DNA of 64,000 nucleotides from Indolivaga macrotermitis (GTDB lineage Bacteria > Bacteroidota > Bacteroidia > Bacteroidales > Dysgonomonadaceae). Position 1 is the first letter of the stretch. Each line of letters starts with the position of its first letter. The notes beneath the pieces are model-generated. The model saw nothing but the letters and a program-made list of their open reading frames with translations. It ran no database searches and was not told the DNA's origin. The position numbers and the translations under genes were made by a program. Location: assembly GCF_900128985.1 (NCBI RefSeq), contig NZ_FQUC01000007.1, forward strand, positions 124,001 to 188,000. The letters run 5' to 3'. This document shows positions 1 to 9,586 of this stretch, in pieces.

Positions 1-1017
1 GCCAATCTCTTTATCATCTATAAGAACACCATCGATCCGAGGGGCTTTTACACCGCTCTCAAATATAATATCGGCGACTTCGATATAAGCCTCGTCCCAA
101 GCTTTTGCATCGATAAAAGATTGCAGGAGAAGGGCACCGCCTTCTACTAAAACCGAATTAATCTTCCGGCTGTGTAATTCCCTCATAATTACGGGAATCA
201 TTTCCTTTCCAAAAGGTATTTCTACAAAAGAAGTCCTTTTCCGGTTATTATTTTCGGGAGCTTTTTCACAAAACACAATAGTATCGACATTATCATCGAG
301 CACCTGATAATCGGATGGTACGCGCAAAGAGCGGTCCAGAATGAGCCGCACAGGATTCCTGCCGGCCCAATAGCGGGTCGTCAACGACGGATTATCATTC
401 ACTGCAGTATTGGTAGCCACCATAATAGAGGCAACTTCAGATCTCATTTTATGTACCAACATACGGGTATAAGTATTCGAAATAGGCGTCGGTATCTTCG
501 GTTTTCCTTCTACTCTGGCACGATCAATATATCCGTCTCTGGTCTGAGCCCATTTCAAATATATATAAGGCCTGTTTTCCTGCTGAGCGGCAAAGAAACC
601 TTTGTTTAAGTTGCGGGCTTCTGCCTCAAGCACCCCTGTTTTTACTTCTATTCCGGCTTCTTTCAACATATTTATACCACGTCCCGAGACTTTAAAGTAC
701 GGATCGAGTGTCGCAATCACTACTTTGGGAATACGGCTGTCTATTATCAGTTGCGAACACGGTGGAGTCTTTCCATAATGCGAACATGGTTCGAGCGACA
801 CATAAATTGTCGATTCACAAAGCAGGCTTTTATCTTTCACACTATTGATAGCATTTACCTCAGCATGAGCTTTACCATATTCACGGTGATAACCTTCGCC
901 TATGATCTTTCCTTTGTGAACCACAACTGCACCCACCATCGGATTAGGAGAAACGTGCCCACTGCCGTTAGCAGCAAGCTGTAAACACCGTTGCATATAA
1001 TATTCGTCTGTATACAT
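1..1017 (-). CDS. ribD: Riboflavin biosynthesis bifunctional deaminase/reductase RibD (3' end outside window)
   Basis: RibD deaminates 2,5-diamino-6-ribosylamino-pyrimidinone phosphate and then reduces the ribosyl side chain, early in cytoplasmic riboflavin synthesis. Reading the minus strand from the ATG at 1015-1017 gives an open frame to the window edge (339 codons, no stop). The N-terminal deaminase domain has the zinc and catalytic motif HAEVNA and the second zinc motif EPCSHYGKTPPC; the rest fits the reductase domain. Family length is about 340-370 residues, so only a short tail should be missing. It is divergent from prmC, with about 110 bp between the two starts. Identification is firm; the C-terminus cannot be seen. 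Confidence 0.93.
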   Translation of the reverse strand, partial: MYTDEYYMQRCLQLAANGSGHVSPNPMVGAVVVHKGKIIGEGYHREYGKAHAEVNAINSVKDKSLLCESTIYVSLEPCSHYGKTPPCSQLIIDSRIPKVVIATLDPYFKVSGRGINMLKEAGIEVKTGVLEAEARNLNKGFFAAQQENRPYIYLKWAQTRDGYIDRARVEGKPKIPTPISNTYTRMLVHKMRSEVASIMVATNTAVNDNPSLTTRYWAGRNPVRLILDRSLRVPSDYQVLDDNVDTIVFCEKAPENNNRKRTSFVEIPFGKEMIPVIMRELHSRKINSVLVEGGALLLQSFIDAKAWDEAYIEVADIIFESGVKAPRIDGVLIDDKEIG

Positions 1018-1053
1018 TCTTATTCAGATAGATTCGTTCGCCCAAATACAGGA

Positions 1054-1084
1054 TTTGCCGTTTATTTTAAAATATTTACTTTTG
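1054..1084 (+). promoter_or_regulatory. Bacteroidota-type promoter of the prmC-recX-comF operon
   Basis: TTTG at 1054-1057, a 19-nt spacer and TACTTTTG at 1077-1084 match the Bacteroidota housekeeping consensus exactly. It lies 41 bp upstream of the prmC ATG. On the other strand a near match (TGTATTTG) may serve ribD. Confidence 0.7.
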
Positions 1085-1125
1085 TTCTTTTACTCTTGTA
1101 CCGATAAACTTTATTCTTCGCTGAT

Positions 1126-1974
1126 ATGTCCGACATCATCCAATTTATTAAATCGTCCTTATCCGGACTATATCCCGATACCGAGATCGCAGGTATCTCC
1201 CGTATTATTATCGAATCTGTTACGGGCTATCCTTTGCACGTATTATTATCGGACAAAAGTAAAAAAATAACAGAGACTCAATATGTAAAAATCCAAAAGA
1301 TTATACAACGTTTGCTAACATCGGAACCGATACAATATATATTGGGCGAAACCGAGTTCTTCGGGTTGCCTTTTATTGTGAATGAGAATGTACTGATTCC
1401 ACGTCCCGAAACCGAAGAACTAGTAGAGTTAATCTTATCCGAAAATCAAAATCCCCGTCTTACTATTCTCGATATAGGTACAGGTAGTGGATGCATTGCC
1501 ATTGCATTAAAAAAATACCTCCCTGAGGCAAATATACATGCATGGGATTTTTCGACAGGAGCTTTAGGTGTCGCTCGGGAAAATGCCTCCCGAAACAAGG
1601 TTGATGTTAAATTTAGCAGGGTTGATGTTTTAAAAGAATACCCCACCGACACCATGTTTGATATAATAGTGAGCAATCCACCATATGTTTTAGAATCGGA
1701 AAAAACCGGAATAAATAAGAATGTACTGGACTACGAACCTCATTCCGCCCTGTTTGTACCTGATAATAACGGACTGCTCTTTTACAAAAGGATTGCCGAT
1801 ATAGCGAAAGAACTATTGCATGACAACGGAAAACTGTATTTCGAGATCAATCAGCAAAAAGGTATTGACACCAAAGATATGCTTACCGCGAAAGGGTTTT
1901 CAAATATCCGTGTAATTAAAGATCTGTCGGGAAACGACCGTATAGTAGCTTCTCAAATAACAAAGGTCGTATGA
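1126..1974 (+). CDS. prmC: Release factor glutamine methyltransferase PrmC (HemK)
   Basis: PrmC uses S-adenosylmethionine to methylate the glutamine of the GGQ motif in release factors RF1 and RF2, which raises termination efficiency. The 282-residue product has a helical N-terminal substrate-binding domain, the PRPET segment (92-96), the SAM-binding motif DIGTGSG (116-122) and the catalytic NPPY motif (184-187). The length is normal for the family. It is the first gene of a tight operon: its stop overlaps the recX start by four bases (ATGA at 1971-1974). An overlapping frame starting at 1055 was rejected as a shadow. Confidence 0.95.
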   Translation: MSDIIQFIKSSLSGLYPDTEIAGISRIIIESVTGYPLHVLLSDKSKKITETQYVKIQKIIQRLLTSEPIQYILGETEFFGLPFIVNENVLIPRPETEELVELILSENQNPRLTILDIGTGSGCIAIALKKYLPEANIHAWDFSTGALGVARENASRNKVDVKFSRVDVLKEYPTDTMFDIIVSNPPYVLESEKTGINKNVLDYEPHSALFVPDNNGLLFYKRIADIAKELLHDNGKLYFEINQQKGIDTKDMLTAKGFSNIRVIKDLSGNDRIVASQITKVV

Positions 1975-2468
1975 AATATTCGGAAAGTCAGGCATTAGTA
2001 AAAATGGCCGCATATTGCTCGAAGGCAGAAAGGGCGGAAGCGGATGTACGTCGCAAGCTCACCCTATGGGAAGTTGAAAATGAACCTATGGAAAGAATTA
2101 TAGACCGGCTAAAAAAAGAAAACTACCTGAATGAAGAGCGTTTTTGCAGGAGCTTTATCAAGGATAAAATGCTATTCAATAAATGGGGACGGACAAAAAT
2201 CGTATTCGAGTTAAAAAGAAAACAGATATCGGAGCAAGTTATCAACATATCTTTTTCTGAATTCGAAGTAGCTCATTTTGAAGAGTCATTATTAAAGATA
2301 CTTACTACTAAAGCTAAATCGGTAAAAGCCAAAGATGACTATGATAAAAAGAATAAGCTTATCCGTTTCGCTTTGGGGAGAGGGTATTCTTATGAACAGA
2401 TTCTGCGATGCCTTTCGAAAATACTAGACACAAACAATGATGAAGACTATTTTGACTCATTTTCTTGA
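1971..2468 (+). CDS. recX: Regulatory protein RecX
   Basis: RecX binds RecA filaments and inhibits or modulates recombinase activity. The 165-residue protein is small, charged and all-helical, with the repeated three-helix pattern of the family: the segments around ALVKMAAYCSKAERAEADV, DRLKKENYLNEERFCRSF and KWGRTKIVFELKRKQIS are characteristic. It overlaps prmC by ATGA and overlaps the comF start by 32 bp, so translation of the three genes is probably coupled. recA is not visible in this window. Confidence 0.88.
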   Translation: MKYSESQALVKMAAYCSKAERAEADVRRKLTLWEVENEPMERIIDRLKKENYLNEERFCRSFIKDKMLFNKWGRTKIVFELKRKQISEQVINISFSEFEVAHFEESLLKILTTKAKSVKAKDDYDKKNKLIRFALGRGYSYEQILRCLSKILDTNNDEDYFDSFS

Positions 2469-3129
2469 GTTATTTTTTCCCCGCCTATGCATTTATTGCC
2501 GGAAAAGGCTGATAGAAGGCGAACAATCTCTTTGCTTGGACTGCCTTACAAACATACCATATACCGAACACTGTAAAACTGAAAACAATCAGCTGGAAGA
2601 GTTTTTTGCCGGAAGATTTCCATATGTGAAAATCGCTTCATTTGCTTATTATGTCAAAGGGGGTGTTACCCAAAAGATAGTACACGAAATTAAGTATAAA
2701 GGAAATGCCGGTCTGGGCATTTATATGGGGAGGCTTTGCGGAAAAGATATAAAGACAAGCAATGAGCTTACAGGCATCGATTATATTGTACCTGTTCCCT
2801 TGCATCCACAGAGACTAAAAGAACGCGGATATAATCAATCTCTCATGCTGGCACAAGGGATCTCCTTTGAAACTGGAATCGAAATTAATGATGATAATCT
2901 GATACGTATTATCAACAATCCTTCACAGACCCGTAATTCACGGTTTCAACGCTGGCAAAATACAGAAGGTATTTTCGATATAAAAAACAAAACCATCTAT
3001 AAGAACAAACATATTCTTCTTATAGATGATGTTGTGACCACAGGGTCTACTATCGAAATTTGTGCAAAACTACTCTTGAATTGCGAGGGTTGCAGAATCA
3101 GCATTTACACATTGGCATCAGCTGTCTAA
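2437..3129 (+). CDS. ComF family phosphoribosyltransferase-like protein
   Basis: ComF-family proteins combine an N-terminal zinc-binding segment with a type I phosphoribosyltransferase fold and are linked to DNA uptake and recombination in several bacteria; the exact reaction is unknown. In this 230-residue protein the paired CxxC motifs are C18/C21 and C33/C36, and the PRPP-binding loop [10 protein letters not shown] lies near residues 196-205. The segment [16 protein letters not shown] is also typical. The start is inside recX; the second ATG immediately after is equally possible. The 3' end overlaps the convergent gene at 3118 by 12 bp. Confidence 0.88.
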   Translation: MMKTILTHFLELFFPRLCIYCRKRLIEGEQSLCLDCLTNIPYTEHCKTENNQLEEFFAGRFPYVKIASFAYYVKGGVTQKIVHEIKYKGNAGLGIYMGRLCGKDIKTSNELTGIDYIVPVPLHPQRLKERGYNQSLMLAQGISFETGIEINDDNLIRIINNPSQTRNSRFQRWQNTEGIFDIKNKTIYKNKHILLIDDVVTTGSTIEICAKLLLNCEGCRISIYTLASAV

Positions 3130-4266
3130 CTCCAGCAATTCTTCCTCTTGTTGCCTTTGTTTCCTGTATTGTTTACGACGTATTCTTCTATATATAAATA
3201 CATTGACAAGAACACCACATCCTAAATCCAGAAGCAAGACCACATTACAATCCAGATACCACAATAATATCCAGTTTGCAACAACCATAAAAGCACTGGC
3301 AGCTACAATTAAAAAGACAGCTACTTTCTTGGAGAATCCTAAGTCGATCAGTTTATGATGAATATGATTTCTATCTGGCGAGAATGGGCCTTTTCCCATA
3401 GCGATGCGAACAACCATTACTTTAAACGCATCGAAAAGAGGAATAAACAAAGCTGCCAGAACCAATAACAGTAATCCGTTTGGTACAATCTCATATGCTG
3501 TCGGATGTTTAGCTATCCTTAGAATCATAAATGCTAACAGGAATCCTAACGTCAACGAACCTGTATCGCCCATAAATATTTTCCGGGTAGGATGAGAAAA
3601 ATTATAATAGAAAAACGGAGCCAGCATACCTAATGTTATAAATGCAATACCGGCATAAGTCCACATTCCGTACATACTGAACATTATTCCATATACAAGC
3701 AATGCTATAGCACTGATACCAGACGCTAAACCATCTGCCCCGTCGATAAGGTTAATCGCATTGGTCGTGAACATGATCAAACCGATACTTAACAGAAAAC
3801 CAATCCAGTTCGGTATTTCATAAAAACCCAAAAGCCCATATAAATTATTTATATATACACCACTGCAAACAATACAGAGGGATGCTATAAATTGAATAAC
3901 AAATTTCTTTTTAAAGCTGACACCAACAAGGTCATCTTTTGCTCCCAGCAGGTAAATAATCAGCAGTCCGCAAACCAATAATATGGTTTCAGGAATGCGG
4001 AAAAAGAAAAGCTCTTCGTCCCATATCTGAAATGTAAACCGAATGAACAGACAAAAAAGGCTGACCAATAAAATAACCGGAGTAAATGAAATTCCACCCA
4101 GACGCGGGATAGGTTCACTATGCTTTTTTCGTTTGTCTGGTAAATCAAAAAGCCGTTTCTTTTTTGCAATAAAAATAATACGGGGTAATACCATCATTTC
4201 TATAATGATAGATATCACACATGCCACCGCAATTATAAGAATATTGAATAATTTAATATTTTCCAT
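3118..4266 (-). CDS. WecA/TagO-like undecaprenyl-phosphate sugar-1-phosphate transferase (MraY family)
   Basis: The family transfers a sugar-1-phosphate from a UDP-sugar to undecaprenyl phosphate in the inner membrane, starting O-antigen, capsule or other glycan synthesis. The 382-residue product has about ten hydrophobic helices and the family motifs in order: [10 protein letters not shown] near the N-terminus, the acidic GAKDDL pair, [21 protein letters not shown] and the C-terminal RNHIHHKL, whose HIHH pattern marks the polyprenyl-phosphate GlcNAc-1-phosphate branch rather than MraY itself. The C-terminus is Arg/Gln/Glu rich. It is a single gene convergent with comF. The sugar substrate cannot be told from sequence. 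Confidence 0.88.
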   Translation of the reverse strand: MENIKLFNILIIAVACVISIIIEMMVLPRIIFIAKKKRLFDLPDKRKKHSEPIPRLGGISFTPVILLVSLFCLFIRFTFQIWDEELFFFRIPETILLVCGLLIIYLLGAKDDLVGVSFKKKFVIQFIASLCIVCSGVYINNLYGLLGFYEIPNWIGFLLSIGLIMFTTNAINLIDGADGLASGISAIALLVYGIMFSMYGMWTYAGIAFITLGMLAPFFYYNFSHPTRKIFMGDTGSLTLGFLLAFMILRIAKHPTAYEIVPNGLLLLVLAALFIPLFDAFKVMVVRIAMGKGPFSPDRNHIHHKLIDLGFSKKVAVFLIVAASAFMVVANWILLWYLDCNVVLLLDLGCGVLVNVFIYRRIRRKQYRKQRQQEEELLELDS

Positions 4267-4335
4267 GAATTTTTTAAGAGCCTTTGCAAAAGAAAAACGC
4301 TGAAACTATACTTATATTGTAAAATATCCCCAAAA

Positions 4336-5211
4336 TTAATCGATAAAGCGTTTTGTTATCTCATCAAAAGCATCAATTCGTCTGTCTCTGAAGAATGGCC
4401 ATATCCGGCGTACATCTTCCGATCGTTTCATATCTACTTCTACTAATTGCGTTTCTTCCCGGTCATTCGATGCCTGCCAGAGTATCTCTCCCTGAGGTCC
4501 GGCAACAAAACTACTTCCCCAAAATTGTATCCCGTTTGTTTGCCCTGACGGATCAGGTTCATAGCCTACTCTATTTACAGAAACGACATTAAGTCCATTA
4601 GCAACAGCATGGCCTCGCTGTGATATAACCCAGGCATCACGCTGGCGATTCTTCTCATCTTGAGTATCTGTTGATTCCCAACCTATAGCCGTTGGGTAAA
4701 TCAATACCTCAGCCCCTGTTAATGCCATTAAACGGGCAGCTTCCGGATACCATTGATCCCAGCAAACCAGTACTCCTAATTTACCTACAGATGTTTCGAT
4801 AGGCTTAAAGCCCAGGTCTCCGGGAGTAAAATAAAATTTTTCGTAATATGCAGGATCATCAGGTATATGCATTTTACGATACTTTCCGGCTATTGTACCA
4901 TCTTTCTCAATTACAACAGCAGTATTGTGATAAAGCCCCGGAGCTCTTTTTTCGAACAGGGATAAAACCAAAACAATACCCAGTTCCTTCACCAAAGCAC
5001 CAAACTCGTTTGTCGATGGCCCTGGGATAGTTTCTGCCAAGTCAAATACAGATGTTTCTTCCGTCTGGCAAAAGTATAGCGAGTTATGAAGCTCCTGCAA
5101 TACAACCAGCTCAGCACCTTGTGCAGCCAACTTTTTTATATTGGATTTCAACTTATCTACATTCTCTGCTATATTAGCAGTATTCGATTGTTGTACGATT
5201 CCTACTTTCAT
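4336..5211 (-). CDS. aguB: N-carbamoylputrescine amidohydrolase
   Basis: AguB hydrolyses N-carbamoylputrescine to putrescine, CO2 and ammonia, the second step of the agmatine route. The 291-residue protein is a carbon-nitrogen hydrolase with the Glu-Lys-Cys triad visible at E40 (VLQELH), K113 (YRKMHIPDD) and C150 (VLVCWDQWYPEAAR). The last segment is typical of the putrescine-forming group. The start lies 5 bp after the end of the serine hydrolase gene and aguA is upstream of that, so the three genes are probably one minus-strand operon. The context makes AguB the best reading among nitrilase-family choices. Confidence 0.93.
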   Translation of the reverse strand: MKVGIVQQSNTANIAENVDKLKSNIKKLAAQGAELVVLQELHNSLYFCQTEETSVFDLAETIPGPSTNEFGALVKELGIVLVLSLFEKRAPGLYHNTAVVIEKDGTIAGKYRKMHIPDDPAYYEKFYFTPGDLGFKPIETSVGKLGVLVCWDQWYPEAARLMALTGAEVLIYPTAIGWESTDTQDEKNRQRDAWVISQRGHAVANGLNVVSVNRVGYEPDPSGQTNGIQFWGSSFVAGPQGEILWQASNDREETQLVEVDMKRSEDVRRIWPFFRDRRIDAFDEITKRFID

Positions 5212-5216
5212 AATCT

Positions 5217-6248
5217 TTATTTATTCATAATTAAATCCTTCCTCACAATATTTAATATCTGAGTGTGATAGAAAAATGTTTTCTTTATATCATCTACATC
5301 ATAAGCTATATTCTCCAAGATAATCACCCCGATTTTAGATTCCGGAAAATAAAAATCCATAGATACAAAACCTGGAGCATATCCCGTTTGTCCTAACTGA
5401 ACGATATCATTTGTGGTATCAACAGTTATCCCATATCCGTAATCCGTCTCACCAAATATCGGATGACTTCTTATAGCATTCGGCTGTTTGGTAAACATCC
5501 GGCTAAGAGTTTCTTCTTTCAGAATATTACCTCCGTACAAGTTGTTATTCCAGATTAAAAGGTCTCCTGCTGTTGAGATGAAACCTCCTGCGGGAACATA
5601 TTCTGTTTTATTGTTTTCTTCCTTTATATTGCTATTCTCTTCTTCATAATAGCCTTTTACCAGATATACAGAATCGGTGTCCGGAAAAGAAGTCTGGTAC
5701 ATGCCGAGGCTTCTAAAGAATTGTAATGATAAATTCTTAAAGTTATCATTATTCAGCCGCTCTACTATTTCAGATAATATCTGGTATCCGATTTGGGAAT
5801 ATGCAAACTTTTCTCCCGCCGGAAATAAAGAAGGCCTATTGTAGTCTACAATACCATGTGTATGACAAAGCATGTCATGTATAGTTACCGAATCTGCCCA
5901 CTCCTGAGATAATTCGGGTAAATACATCTTTATCGGATCATTGAGTTGAAGCTTTCCTTTTTCATATTCTTGCAAGACCATAGCAGCTGTCATTTGTTTC
6001 GAAATCGACCCGATAACAAACCGACTATTATCTTCGACAGGTATTAGTTTTATTAAGTCCGAATATCCCTGCTTTTTTTGATAAACAACTTCCCCACTCC
6101 AGCTAATAAGAACTATCCCGTTAAATGGCTTTTCGGAAACGGCATTGATAAGAGAATCTATTCTTGCAAAAGCATTCTCCTTCCGGGCTAAGAGAATTGA
6201 TATTGAAAATAGGGAGAATAAGAATATTATTGTCGTTTTTCTGAACAT
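5217..6248 (-). CDS. Exported serine hydrolase, class C beta-lactamase/DD-peptidase fold
   Basis: The 343-residue protein begins with a signal peptide (residues 1-21, basic start then a hydrophobic core). The SxxK nucleophile motif is S81-I-S-K84 (IGSISKQMTA). The second motif, normally YxN, reads Y150-S-Q152, and the usual HTG near the C-terminus appears as QTG (LGQTGYAPGF), so two active-site positions differ from the textbook pattern. It probably acts in the periplasm on peptide or ester bonds; the substrate is unknown. It sits between aguA and aguB with gaps of 5-6 bp, which suggests co-expression with agmatine breakdown although no direct metabolic link is evident. Confidence 0.85.
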   Translation of the reverse strand: MFRKTTIIFLFSLFSISILLARKENAFARIDSLINAVSEKPFNGIVLISWSGEVVYQKKQGYSDLIKLIPVEDNSRFVIGSISKQMTAAMVLQEYEKGKLQLNDPIKMYLPELSQEWADSVTIHDMLCHTHGIVDYNRPSLFPAGEKFAYSQIGYQILSEIVERLNNDNFKNLSLQFFRSLGMYQTSFPDTDSVYLVKGYYEEENSNIKEENNKTEYVPAGGFISTAGDLLIWNNNLYGGNILKEETLSRMFTKQPNAIRSHPIFGETDYGYGITVDTTNDIVQLGQTGYAPGFVSMDFYFPESKIGVIILENIAYDVDDIKKTFFYHTQILNIVRKDLIMNK

Positions 6249-6254
6249 TATATT

Positions 6255-7292
6255 TTAAAAATAGCCTTCGGGATATTGCATGGTTATACAATGCAACGAA
6301 CCATGCTGTTTGATAATCGCAGAACAATCTATACCAATAATTTCCCTTGTCGGAAACGCTTTCTGTAATTGCTCTTTAGCTATTTGGTCTTTCGGATTAT
6401 TATAATAAGGTACTATAACAACCTCATTCATAATTAAAAAATTAGCATAAGTTGCCGGTAACCGCTCTCCGTCTTCTATCACTTTGGTAGCCATCGGCAA
6501 TTCGATCAGGTTATAAGGGTTTCCTTCAAAATCGACGAATGTTTTTAACTGATCTTCCATTTTTGACAGAGCTTCGTAATGCTCGTCAGAGGGGTCATCA
6601 CATTTCACATAGGCAATAGTATGCTCATCACAAAAACGGGCTAGTGTATCGATATGACTATCGGTATCATCTCCGGCTAAATACCCATAATCTAACCACA
6701 GAACCCTTTTCAATCCAAAGGTCTCAATAAGATACACCTCTATTTCGTGTTTCGAATAAGCTGAATTGCGGTTTGGCGAAAGCAAACATTCCGATGTAGT
6801 AAGTAAAGTTCCCCGGCCGTCAGACTCTAAAGCTCCTCCTTCCAGCACAAAATCTTTCTTATTGACGTATTTTACATCTTTGGCAAAAACTTCTTTCTGG
6901 AAAAGTCCCCTATTGATTTGATTGTCAAAATTAGAGGCGAATTTCAACCCCCAGCCGTTAAATGTAAAGTCGAGCAGGAGTCTCTCTTCTCCTTCGAATA
7001 CCGAAATGCCTCCATGATCTCTCGCCCAGGTATCGTTTGTCGGTAATTCGACTAACTTCAGGTTACGGAGTAATGAGTCATCAGCCTGCAACTGCATTTT
7101 CACAGCAGACGCATCTCTACATACAACTATAAGCTGCTGGTATTTAAGTATAGTGCGTGCTATATTTACATAACACGCAACTATTTCTTCTAACATGTAA
7201 TTCCAATCTGTACCGAAATGCGGCCAGGTCAACTGAATGGCGCTTTGTTTATACCATTCGGGAGGAAAAAAATATGTCGTATCTTTTGCCAT
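6255..7292 (-). CDS. aguA: Agmatine deiminase
   Basis: AguA converts agmatine to N-carbamoylputrescine and ammonia. The 345-residue protein fits the Porphyromonas-type peptidylarginine deiminase/agmatine deiminase superfamily: it has TNDTWARDHGG (substrate-guanidinium Asp), LEGGALESDGRGTLL, YGYLAGDDTDSHIDTLARF and the catalytic cysteine C335 in GSLHCITMQYP near the end. There is no signal peptide, which argues for the cytoplasmic agmatine enzyme over a secreted peptidylarginine deiminase. It is the promoter-proximal gene of aguA-hydrolase-aguB. Confidence 0.94.
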   Translation of the reverse strand: MAKDTTYFFPPEWYKQSAIQLTWPHFGTDWNYMLEEIVACYVNIARTILKYQQLIVVCRDASAVKMQLQADDSLLRNLKLVELPTNDTWARDHGGISVFEGEERLLLDFTFNGWGLKFASNFDNQINRGLFQKEVFAKDVKYVNKKDFVLEGGALESDGRGTLLTTSECLLSPNRNSAYSKHEIEVYLIETFGLKRVLWLDYGYLAGDDTDSHIDTLARFCDEHTIAYVKCDDPSDEHYEALSKMEDQLKTFVDFEGNPYNLIELPMATKVIEDGERLPATYANFLIMNEVVIVPYYNNPKDQIAKEQLQKAFPTREIIGIDCSAIIKQHGSLHCITMQYPEGYF

Positions 7293-7367
7293 TGTAACAA
7301 AATATTATTCTTTGCATATATCCAATCTGGGACAAAGTTAGGAATTTTGTTGCAAATAGCTTACTAT

Positions 7368-8564
7368 TTATGCACTTACAATAGCCAGTGTATCGGAAGC
7401 GATCATAAATTCCTCATCAGTAGGAATTACCACAACCTTCACTTTCGAGTCGGGAGCACTGATTATCGCCTCATCCCCGTGTATCTCGTTATTAATATTC
7501 AGGTCCAGCTTTATACCCATAAATTCGAGGTCTTTACAAATATCTTCACGGGTTATAGAACTATTCTCCCCAATACCTCCTGTAAATACAAGCGTATCTA
7601 TTCCGCCAAGGGCAGCAGCATAAGCTCCTACATATTTCTTGATGCGGTAGGTAAACATATCGTAAGCCAATTTCGAACGCTCATTACCCGAGTCTACCGC
7701 CTCACGTATTTCACGCATATCGGATGACACTCCTGATATACCTAACAATCCGCTGAACTTATTTACAATTGTAGACATTGTTTGAGGCCCTACATTTTCT
7801 TTTTCCATAATGAAAGATAACACTCCGGCATCTACATCTCCGGCACGTGTACCCATCAATAGTCCTTCTACAGGAGTCATCCCCATACTTGTATCCTGAG
7901 ATTTACCACCTGCAACAGCAGCCAGCGATCCTCCGTTTCCGATATGGGCACACACTACTTTCTGGCTTTCATATGGAACTCCCAAAAATTCGCATACACG
8001 GCGTGATACATATCTGTGGCTGGTTCCATGGAAACCGTAACGTCTGATAGCATATTTTTCGTATAACGAATAAGGAACACCGTACATATAAGCCTTAGAA
8101 GGCATAGTCTGATGGAAAGCTGTATCGAATACCGCTACCTGAGGAATGTCTCCCATCAGGTCTTTTACTGCATAAATACCGGCCAGATTCGGCGGATTAT
8201 GCAAAGGTGCTATATCTATACACTCTACAACTTTTGCTAAAACTTCATCGGTAATCAGTACACTTTTATTGAATTTTTCGCCCCCATGAACTACACGGTG
8301 ACCCACTGCATTGATCTCACTCAATGATTTGATGCAGCCATACTTCTCGCTGGTAAGAACTCCGAGTATATACTCGATACCAGATTTATGTTCAAGAATT
8401 TCTCCTTCGAGCACTACTTTGTCTTTGCCATGCGGGAACTTAAGGAACGAGCCTTTCAGCCCTATCTTCTCGATCCCTCCTTGAGCAACAACTTCTTTGC
8501 TTTCCATATCGAAAAGCTTATATTTTATAGAAGAACTACCACAGTTCAATACTAATATTTTCAT
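7368..8564 (-). CDS. ackA: Acetate kinase
   Basis: AckA interconverts acetyl phosphate plus ADP and acetate plus ATP, giving substrate-level ATP in fermentation. The 398-residue protein has the N-terminal signature LVLNCGSSSIKYKLFD, the segment VFDTAFHQTMP, RRYGFHGTSH and the C-terminal TGGIGENSSITRE, all canonical. It lies 13 bp downstream of a 3-hydroxyacyl-CoA dehydrogenase gene that follows pta, so pta-HBD-ackA forms one minus-strand operon. Length and motifs are complete. Confidence 0.97.
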   Translation of the reverse strand: MKILVLNCGSSSIKYKLFDMESKEVVAQGGIEKIGLKGSFLKFPHGKDKVVLEGEILEHKSGIEYILGVLTSEKYGCIKSLSEINAVGHRVVHGGEKFNKSVLITDEVLAKVVECIDIAPLHNPPNLAGIYAVKDLMGDIPQVAVFDTAFHQTMPSKAYMYGVPYSLYEKYAIRRYGFHGTSHRYVSRRVCEFLGVPYESQKVVCAHIGNGGSLAAVAGGKSQDTSMGMTPVEGLLMGTRAGDVDAGVLSFIMEKENVGPQTMSTIVNKFSGLLGISGVSSDMREIREAVDSGNERSKLAYDMFTYRIKKYVGAYAAALGGIDTLVFTGGIGENSSITREDICKDLEFMGIKLDLNINNEIHGDEAIISAPDSKVKVVVIPTDEEFMIASDTLAIVSA

Positions 8565-8577
8565 AAAAATCTTCCAG

Positions 8578-9543
8578 TTAAATTAGATTGTTAACACCAA
8601 GCCGTTTTCCGGTTTCATCATAGATGTAAAAACCTCTTCTTTCTTTTACCCCATACTGCTTAGAATGATAAAGCCTCCAGAGGATAGGCGATGCTTTGTA
8701 CTTCTTATCTCCATACTCGCGGAACATGTCTTCCATCAGCATAACAATCTTTTCGATTCCCTGAAGATCGGCTAACTCAAATATTCCATAACGTTGCCCG
8801 TATATAATGGTAAATTCTTTGTCTATATCTTCGAGCGATGCCAGGTTCTCCATCAATATATGGCAAGCCTCATTCAACATCACTACCATAAGGCGCATAC
8901 TAACCAGCCCGCTACTTTCACGTACTTCGACCGGAATATGCTTTATCAGGTGTGCAAAGCGAATCACCTTTTCCAACACTTCGGATGTAGTAAAGATACC
9001 TTTTACTATTTCTAATAAACGGGCATCGCTATGAGACATCGGAAAATGGATACTCACACATCTTTCTTTATGAACAAGATCAGCAGACAATTCACTGATA
9101 ATTACAGTCGTTGCATTGGTTGCTATTACAGCATCGGGAGCCAAAACTTCTTCCAGTCTGCGGAAGACTTCTTTACGTAAAGCGATACTACGCTCTCCAT
9201 TCGCTTCGTAACGGATACATTCTATTACGAAATCACAATCTTTTAGGTCATTGTAATCCAGCGAACCTGTAATGCGCCCCATTGTCGCACGCTTTTCGCT
9301 CTGGGTCAATCCCCAGTTTTCGATCTTTGTATCGAGGCTATGTTCTATTTCGGACAGTGCATCCTGAATTTTTTCCTGAGATATTTCAATGAATACAACT
9401 TCGAGACCCGATTGGGCTGTCAAATTAACAATACTACGCCCATCACGGCCACAGCCGACTACGCCAATTCTAGAGAATAGAGCTCTTTCTCCCTGTTTTT
9501 TGCTTAACCCGTAACCTTCTATCGGTTCTTTTATTTCAGCCAT
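8578..9543 (-). CDS. 3-hydroxyacyl-CoA dehydrogenase family protein (3-hydroxybutyryl-CoA dehydrogenase-like)
   Basis: The family oxidises or reduces 3-hydroxyacyl-CoA with NAD(H) and functions in butyrate or fatty-acid pathways. The 321-residue protein has the Rossmann motif GxGxxG at 30-35 (GCGRDG), followed by an acidic residue for NAD binding (VVFIEIS). The catalytic His region reads SIHFPMSHS, whereas classical enzymes have HFMNP, so the His is kept but the following Asn-Pro is lost. An N-terminal extension of about 23 residues precedes the fold. It sits between pta and ackA (43 and 13 bp gaps), pointing to acyl-CoA or acyl-phosphate metabolism; the exact substrate is uncertain. Confidence 0.83.
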   Translation of the reverse strand: MAEIKEPIEGYGLSKKQGERALFSRIGVVGCGRDGRSIVNLTAQSGLEVVFIEISQEKIQDALSEIEHSLDTKIENWGLTQSEKRATMGRITGSLDYNDLKDCDFVIECIRYEANGERSIALRKEVFRRLEEVLAPDAVIATNATTVIISELSADLVHKERCVSIHFPMSHSDARLLEIVKGIFTTSEVLEKVIRFAHLIKHIPVEVRESSGLVSMRLMVVMLNEACHILMENLASLEDIDKEFTIIYGQRYGIFELADLQGIEKIVMLMEDMFREYGDKKYKASPILWRLYHSKQYGVKERRGFYIYDETGKRLGVNNLI

Positions 9544-9586
9544 ATGGTATTATTTATATTTCTTTTTCATCACTTTACACGACACA

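Noticed and set aside
6255-7292. Secreted peptidylarginine deiminase (virulence factor of Porphyromonas)
   Set aside because: No signal peptide or sorting domain, 345 residues, and aguB in the same operon; agmatine deiminase fits better.
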